This document shows positions 59,336 through 64,000 of a stretch of 64,000 nucleotides of DNA, piece by piece; position 1 is the first letter of the stretch; the number at the start of each line of letters is the position of its first letter. Position numbers and translations under genes: made by a program. Below the pieces are notes generated by a model that had not been told where the DNA came from, did not search any database, and saw only the letters and a program-made list of their open reading frames with translations. Source of the DNA: Heliocidaris erythrogramma (lineage: Eukaryota; Echinodermata; Echinoidea; Camarodonta; Echinometridae); assembly GCA_025617745.1 (NCBI GenBank), contig CM046872.1:1364001-1428000 (forward strand), written 5' to 3'.

Positions 59336-59895
59336 GATTAGATTTCAATTACTTGCATGGAACCCGTCATTTGCTCCAGAGTGTATTATACCAACAAGGT
59401 GAACATTGACATAACAAGAAGAACATGCAACTGTGCCCGTTAGCCCAAATAAAACCTTTACAATACGACAGGCGTTATGCGATCTGTCTATCTGTTTATC
59501 TGTATGACTGTCATAATGTTGGCTTGATGGGAGTGCACAAGTCATACACGTCATATCTCTGTTCGATCCTTTACGGTCATTTTCTCGTAAATTGAATTCA
59601 TGTCACATTCTTTCATACCGCTTATTTTTCGGTTGATGTACCGTCATGTCAGGTCTTTACCATTATTTTGTTTGGTTTCTTTTTTGTCGGGAGGGAAATT
59701 AAATAAACAGTGAAAGTATGATTATATTTGCCGGATGTTCCTCATTATGTTTATGAATCGTGTAGTACATCCGCCAGATGGATTTTAAATTTAGCAGTAG
59801 GGGAAATTTGATTGATATTGCAGTTTTAAAAACCTTTTTATAAACCCTTTCTCTTTTTCTCTTTCTCCTACTTCCTTCACTTTCCTGTCTCTTTT
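59336..59895. other. Intergenic, no gene seen
   Basis: No coding or repeat evidence apart from short TGTCTATCTG words near 59484-59505. Confidence 0.35.
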
Positions 59896-59897
59896 TA

Positions 59898-59964
59898 CCC
59901 CCCCCCCCCCCCCCCTTCTCTCTCTCTGTGTCTCTTTCTCCTTCTCTCTTTCTCTTTAGCTGTT

Positions 59965-59995
<31 letters not shown>

Positions 59996-60003
59996 ATTTC
60001 TCT
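59898..60003. repeat. C18 run followed by CT-rich microsatellite
   Basis: C homopolymer at 59898-59915, then TC repeats to about 60003. Confidence 0.93.
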
Positions 60004-61139
60004 CTGCCTATCTATCTTTTTTCAACGAAAATGAAGATAATATGTCATGTTCGCATGAATGTAAATGTTATTGCTCTCTACTTTTTTTTAGGTAAGCTGT
60101 CGTGGAAGTTTTCAAAGGCAACGAAATATGATAAGCTGGAAGGGGAAATAACCTTCTTCCTGAAGACGAGTGTTTATATTGGAGAAAAAGAAAGATGTTG
60201 AAGATGCAATAAATGAATACGGATTTTAAAAAACAAATTTAAAACATTGTTAAATATGAAAAATTCTAAAACTGATTTTGATTTGATACATCATCTAAAA
60301 TAAATAATTGATCTTGCAAATCCATTAAAATTGATGGTGAAAGTAAGGAAATCACAATCAGACATATCTAAATTTCAGGCCTATATGTTGCTCCATATCA
60401 GGAAATATGTAGCTCCATGTAAATAATGTGTATGGAGTGAGTATGTGAGGGTGTGTTTCTTGGATGTGCGTGTATAGATTGTGGGTGTCTTAGGTAAGTG
60501 TTTCACTAAATTCATGAATTTGAATTGGTAGACAGAAATGGCGTGTATTTGTTTAACCCAGAGAAAAGCACAAAAAAATGCTCCCGGGGTTTGTGTGAAG
60601 CGCAATCTATACTTCCATGAAATACTGAAGCTAATAAATTGATCGAGTCGTGTTTCGCTGGGCTCCCCAAATCAAATAAATGCCCAAAATATTAACGGAG
60701 CTTTATTTGACGTAATGCTTAATATCGAGATACCTCGGGTCACCGAACGCTGCATAAAGTACGAATATAATATTCCTGGCACATATAAAACTTGTACAAA
60801 TGCTCTGTTTCGCGTGAGCAAAGTACCAACCTTTTCTACTTATTTGTAAATGTACATCCTATATACTTTATGACATTAACCGGGCGCCATTCTAATGCCT
60901 GTAATTGCACGTTGCCTCTCACTGAAAGTCTATAAAACTTGATATTTCTGACCTTGTTGTTGTTAGGATGATTCTCTGTGTGCATTCATCCAAAGCTTTT
61001 AAAAGCGTTTAAAACAGACACTCGAACCTGCTGAGTTATATATATATATATATAAAATCAATAGAGGTCAAGCGAAAGAACTCATTTGAAAGTTTGTCTT
61101 TGTATTTCTTTACAAGTCTTTTAGGCCAGTTTCTCGCTT
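60004..61139. other. Intergenic, no gene seen
   Basis: AT-rich. A short (TA)n at about 61038-61053. Nothing coding recognised. Confidence 0.35.
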
Positions 61140-61225
61140 CTCCCTCTCTCTCTCTCTCTCCATCTCTCTCTCCCTCCCTCTCTGTCTATCTCTGTCTCTC
61201 TCTCTCTCTCCCTCTCTCTCTCTAA
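61140..61225. repeat. CT microsatellite
   Basis: Interrupted (CT)n. The minus-strand Arg/Glu-rich frame is its shadow. Confidence 0.93.
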
Positions 61226-63173
61226 TATTTATATAATTATCTTTTTTTCTCAGGAAAGAGGAATGAATTAGGAGATAAGATATATCCAGCCGTCCTTGAA
61301 CTATCAATAAATTTTAGTATGACTTTTTGTTTATTTTTAATCTTAGTCCCCTCCTTCCCTGTGTTTTCTTCTATTTGTTCGGATACTTTAATCATTATTT
61401 AAGTTTCAATGGGTTCAGTCTGATTTTAATGCATTCTATTATATTTTTAATTTTATTTGTACACAAGAAAACGAGAGGTAAAGAATCTTAAACGTTCTAC
61501 GAAATGTAAACAAATGAACACAGTAAATTAGGGATCGATAAAAAGGGGGAAATGAAAAGAAAAACAAATGGATGAAAATATGAATTAGAATAAAAGGCAG
61601 GACGAGGTTAAAAAAAAAATCGAGTCAGTGATCTCGAGAACAGTTTTTTGGGGGAGCAAGTTTCTCTTCATGACGGAAAAAAACTTATTGTAGTATATCA
61701 GCACTGGTGACTCTACCTAACTCAATAATACACTTCCAGCTTGAATTTATTGGAAGGAAGGACATAACTATTTTCTACCATTATACCCACTTCTTGACTT
61801 GTAAATGTGTGCTTTTTAACATTCCGTATCTGTACTAATACACAACGTGGAGATCCATTTAGTATGCCGAGACCAAGGGCGTAATCATCCCGAATATGAT
61901 AAACAAGGAGGTGGACTCTTCTCCAGAGGAAGGAAGAAGGACACCTCCTCTACCAAAATTCTATGCAAATATTATTGGTTTCTCTAGCCCATTTAAAGGG
62001 GGCGTGCGTCGGTTCGATTTACATTCGATACGCCTCAGCTTACCTTGACTGCATTAATTGTAACCCAGGGGGTAATTATCAGATAATCGACAGGTACTGT
62101 CAATCTTTAAAAGCTATTAAAATAGCTTTTTAATTAAAAAAAATAAGGTTAATTCAACTGGATCGAAGTGGCGTGTTAAATGAAGATATACGTTTTGGCT
62201 TGCCTCAGTTATTATTACAATTTGTACTGAATAATCTTGAACAAGTTGAAGCGAAAATATATAAACCCGTACATTCACTCTATCTGAGATATAATCTTGG
62301 CATTGAAATGAAAAACACGATCACAAAGACTTTCAAGAAATCAGGCTATTTACCCGTTGACTACTGAATTCTTTAAATCTCATAGGCTTAATCCAGGAGC
62401 TACCCGGTTCCCGTAGTCTATGGGTTAAGGCAATGCCAATGCGTCACCTATTGCAATGACATATTTATTATCCGACCATGATTTCTATAGGCAACGTATT
62501 GAAATTCACTTTGAGTTGTTTTCTCGAAACGTCTTCGTGATCATGTTTCAAATAGAATTTTGAAGGGGAAAAAATATATGCAAAGTAGATTCAAGTAGTA
62601 TGATCCTATCACAAGTCTTACAGCAAAATGTTACTTTTTACTAAAAGCATTCCGGCATACAAATATTAATGATTGATTTGAATGTTCAGTGGAGATCGCT
62701 ATGATCCACTAATGTTTTCTTATTATCAACTAATAATGTAACAGGTAACTGGATTTTGATCGATGATAATGGTTTCTTATAATACCGATTTTACTTTTAC
62801 ACCATCATTTACTGTAAACCTCCCTTGAAAAGGGCAGTTGCTTTCTTGATCACCGATGACCCCTCCGTCTTCCCTGCTTGGACATTGCAACCTTTTAGTG
62901 CTTTCCGAAAGAAGAAAGATATAATCCATCTATTTCCACTTAATCCTTCAATATCAGTCCCTAGTGTAACATGTGACTGGCCTTCTATATTATGTTATAA
63001 TACTGGAGAAAGCAGGAAAGTTGTTCGAAGCTTGTGATTAGTGCGATCCATCTTTGTCAGTACCCTTAAAAAATATTTTTGGAGGTTATCATTCCCAGGG
63101 GACAGGTAGATTTGTCTATCCTGACCTCCAAGTTCCCCCCCCCCCCCCTTACACGTTTTCCCTCCTCTAACAG
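61226..63173. other. Intergenic; degraded tRNA-like scrap at 62407-62442; C14 run
   Basis: At 62407-62442 there is a sequence close to the 5' half of the tRNA-like unit at 58002 (GTAGTCTATGGGTTAAGGCA), without a 3' half. A C14 run lies at 63135-63148. A 64-codon frame at 62173-62367 has no recognised similarity. Confidence 0.45.
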
Positions 63174-63595
63174 TTAAAGGCATTCGGTAACTTTGTGGAG
63201 GCTTGATTTAATAAACTGTTGAATTTTTATATCTGTCTTGTATAATGATGTTCACAAGGATAAATAAATAGCCAGGCGTAGAAAGGTTTTCAAATATATA
63301 ATGCTATTAGTAAGATATCTGTGACTGAATACTCCCATTTAAGAAAGCGTATGGCCATACGCTTTAGTCTAACACTGAGTCAATGGGGGAAAATGAGTCT
63401 GGCATTTCCGGTCACTTGCAGTCTGGCATTTCCGGTCACTTGCATATGTTTACTTTTGTGAAGCACATGATGATTTTGAAGTGCTTTTTTCCCCCATGGG
63501 CTTCATTTTTACACCATATTACATACACTGATAGCATGCAAGGCCAGACAGCTCAGATTTTATCAGGCCTCCACAAAGTTACCTAATCACTTTAA
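63174..63595. mobile_element. TTAA-flanked MITE with GGTAACTTTGTGGAGGC ends
   Basis: TTAA at 63174-63177 and 63592-63595. The inverted ends share AG..ATT.GGTAACTTTGTGGAGGC. About 420 bp. Inside are a perfect 22-bp palindrome (63344-63365) and an exact 2 x 24-bp tandem repeat (63397-63444). No coding capacity. Confidence 0.82.
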
Positions 63596-64000
63596 GTGGA
63601 GTGCCCAATCCGTTTCCATTTTTGTTTTGGAATAGTCTTTTTAGAGAGTAACACCAATCTCTTGCTTTCACGTTTATGAGTAGCACATGAGTAGCTCTTA
63701 GTGATCGTTATCATGAAAAGTTATTGTACGATGTACTGCGAGTAAAGAACGATTTCATGAAGAAAATATTCGCTGTAAATATGATAAGTTCATTGTGTAG
63801 TGTTTGTTGACTATTTTAAAGTGCTAAATAAATAATAGATAATTGATCATGATAATAATGATAATAACTTTAAAAATGGTTATAATAATGATCATGATCA
63901 TAATCATAATCATAATCATCATGATCATAAAAGTAACTTCAAAAAAGCATCTCCAATAGTTTCAACGAACTCGTGCTTTATTCGAAGAAATAATCGAGAA
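63596..64000. other. Intergenic with interrupted (AAT/ATC)n
   Basis: ATGATAATAATG, CATAATCATAATCAT and ATGATCATGATC repeats at about 63849-63930. No gene. Confidence 0.5.

Noticed and set aside
62173-62367. 64-codon frame MLNEDIRFGLPQLLLQ..
   Set aside because: Complexity looks protein-like, but I recognise no family and there is no exon context. Not called.

Overview
This is an AT-rich, intron-bearing animal genomic window. It is dominated by simple repeats, tandem arrays and short non-autonomous mobile elements. The repeat types suggest a marine invertebrate deuterostome, most plausibly an echinoderm: fold-back elements starting GGGGAGCGTTTCAT, TA- and TTAA-flanked miniature elements (MITEs), a tRNA-headed SINE with an (ATT)n tail, and a SINE tail containing a TTTCGGATGGTGACGTTAAA-type motif. 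The species assignment is inference. No bacterial gene, CRISPR array, rRNA or retrovirus-like element was recognised.

Only one host protein gene can be supported. It is a two-exon, 394-residue class A G-protein-coupled receptor of the neuropeptide type, on the minus strand (19933 down to 18395, 354-bp phase-0 intron with GT/AG ends). The only other real protein-coding homology is a 5'-truncated, broken LINE (46.0-47.4 kb, minus strand) carrying the end of a reverse transcriptase domain.

Layout. 0.7-1.6 kb and 9.3-9.8 kb hold two copies of an A-rich degenerate satellite built on an AAAATAGG word. 2.6-7.7 kb is an array of about four large tandem units (0.9-1.7 kb), each with a long polypyrimidine tract. 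7.8-17.6 kb is mostly unique sequence with microsatellites, two hairpin MITEs and one dispersed repeat. 17.6-18.0 kb is a minisatellite that switches strand polarity at its centre, 0.4 kb downstream of the receptor gene. 20-30 kb is mostly unique with two MITEs and long (TA)n and (CT)n tracts. 30.5-32.2 kb holds two young direct duplications. 35.7-36.3 kb is a 667-bp TTAA-flanked MITE. 41.7-42.8 kb has the second copy of the dispersed repeat and a four-unit tandem array of C-run plus CT-run units. 44.6-47.4 kb has a MITE, a G26 run, a tRNA-headed SINE and the LINE fragment. 47.76-48.0 kb is an interlocked inverted duplication (A-B-A'-B'). 51.4-58.2 kb holds two copies of a TTAA MITE, a SINE whose head resembles the Alu domain of 7SL RNA, a tRNA-containing repeat in a solo and a fold-back form, and a TA-flanked MITE. 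59-61 kb is CT-rich, and 63.2-63.6 kb is another TTAA-flanked MITE.

There is no operon or multi-gene system to describe. The receptor would act alone at the cell surface as a peptide sensor. Most of the interest lies in repeat architecture: one TTAA insertion can be verified inside the window because the sister arm of the host repeat keeps the empty site, a 7SL-like SINE head would be unusual outside some mammals, and pyrimidine tracts are strongly biased to the plus strand.
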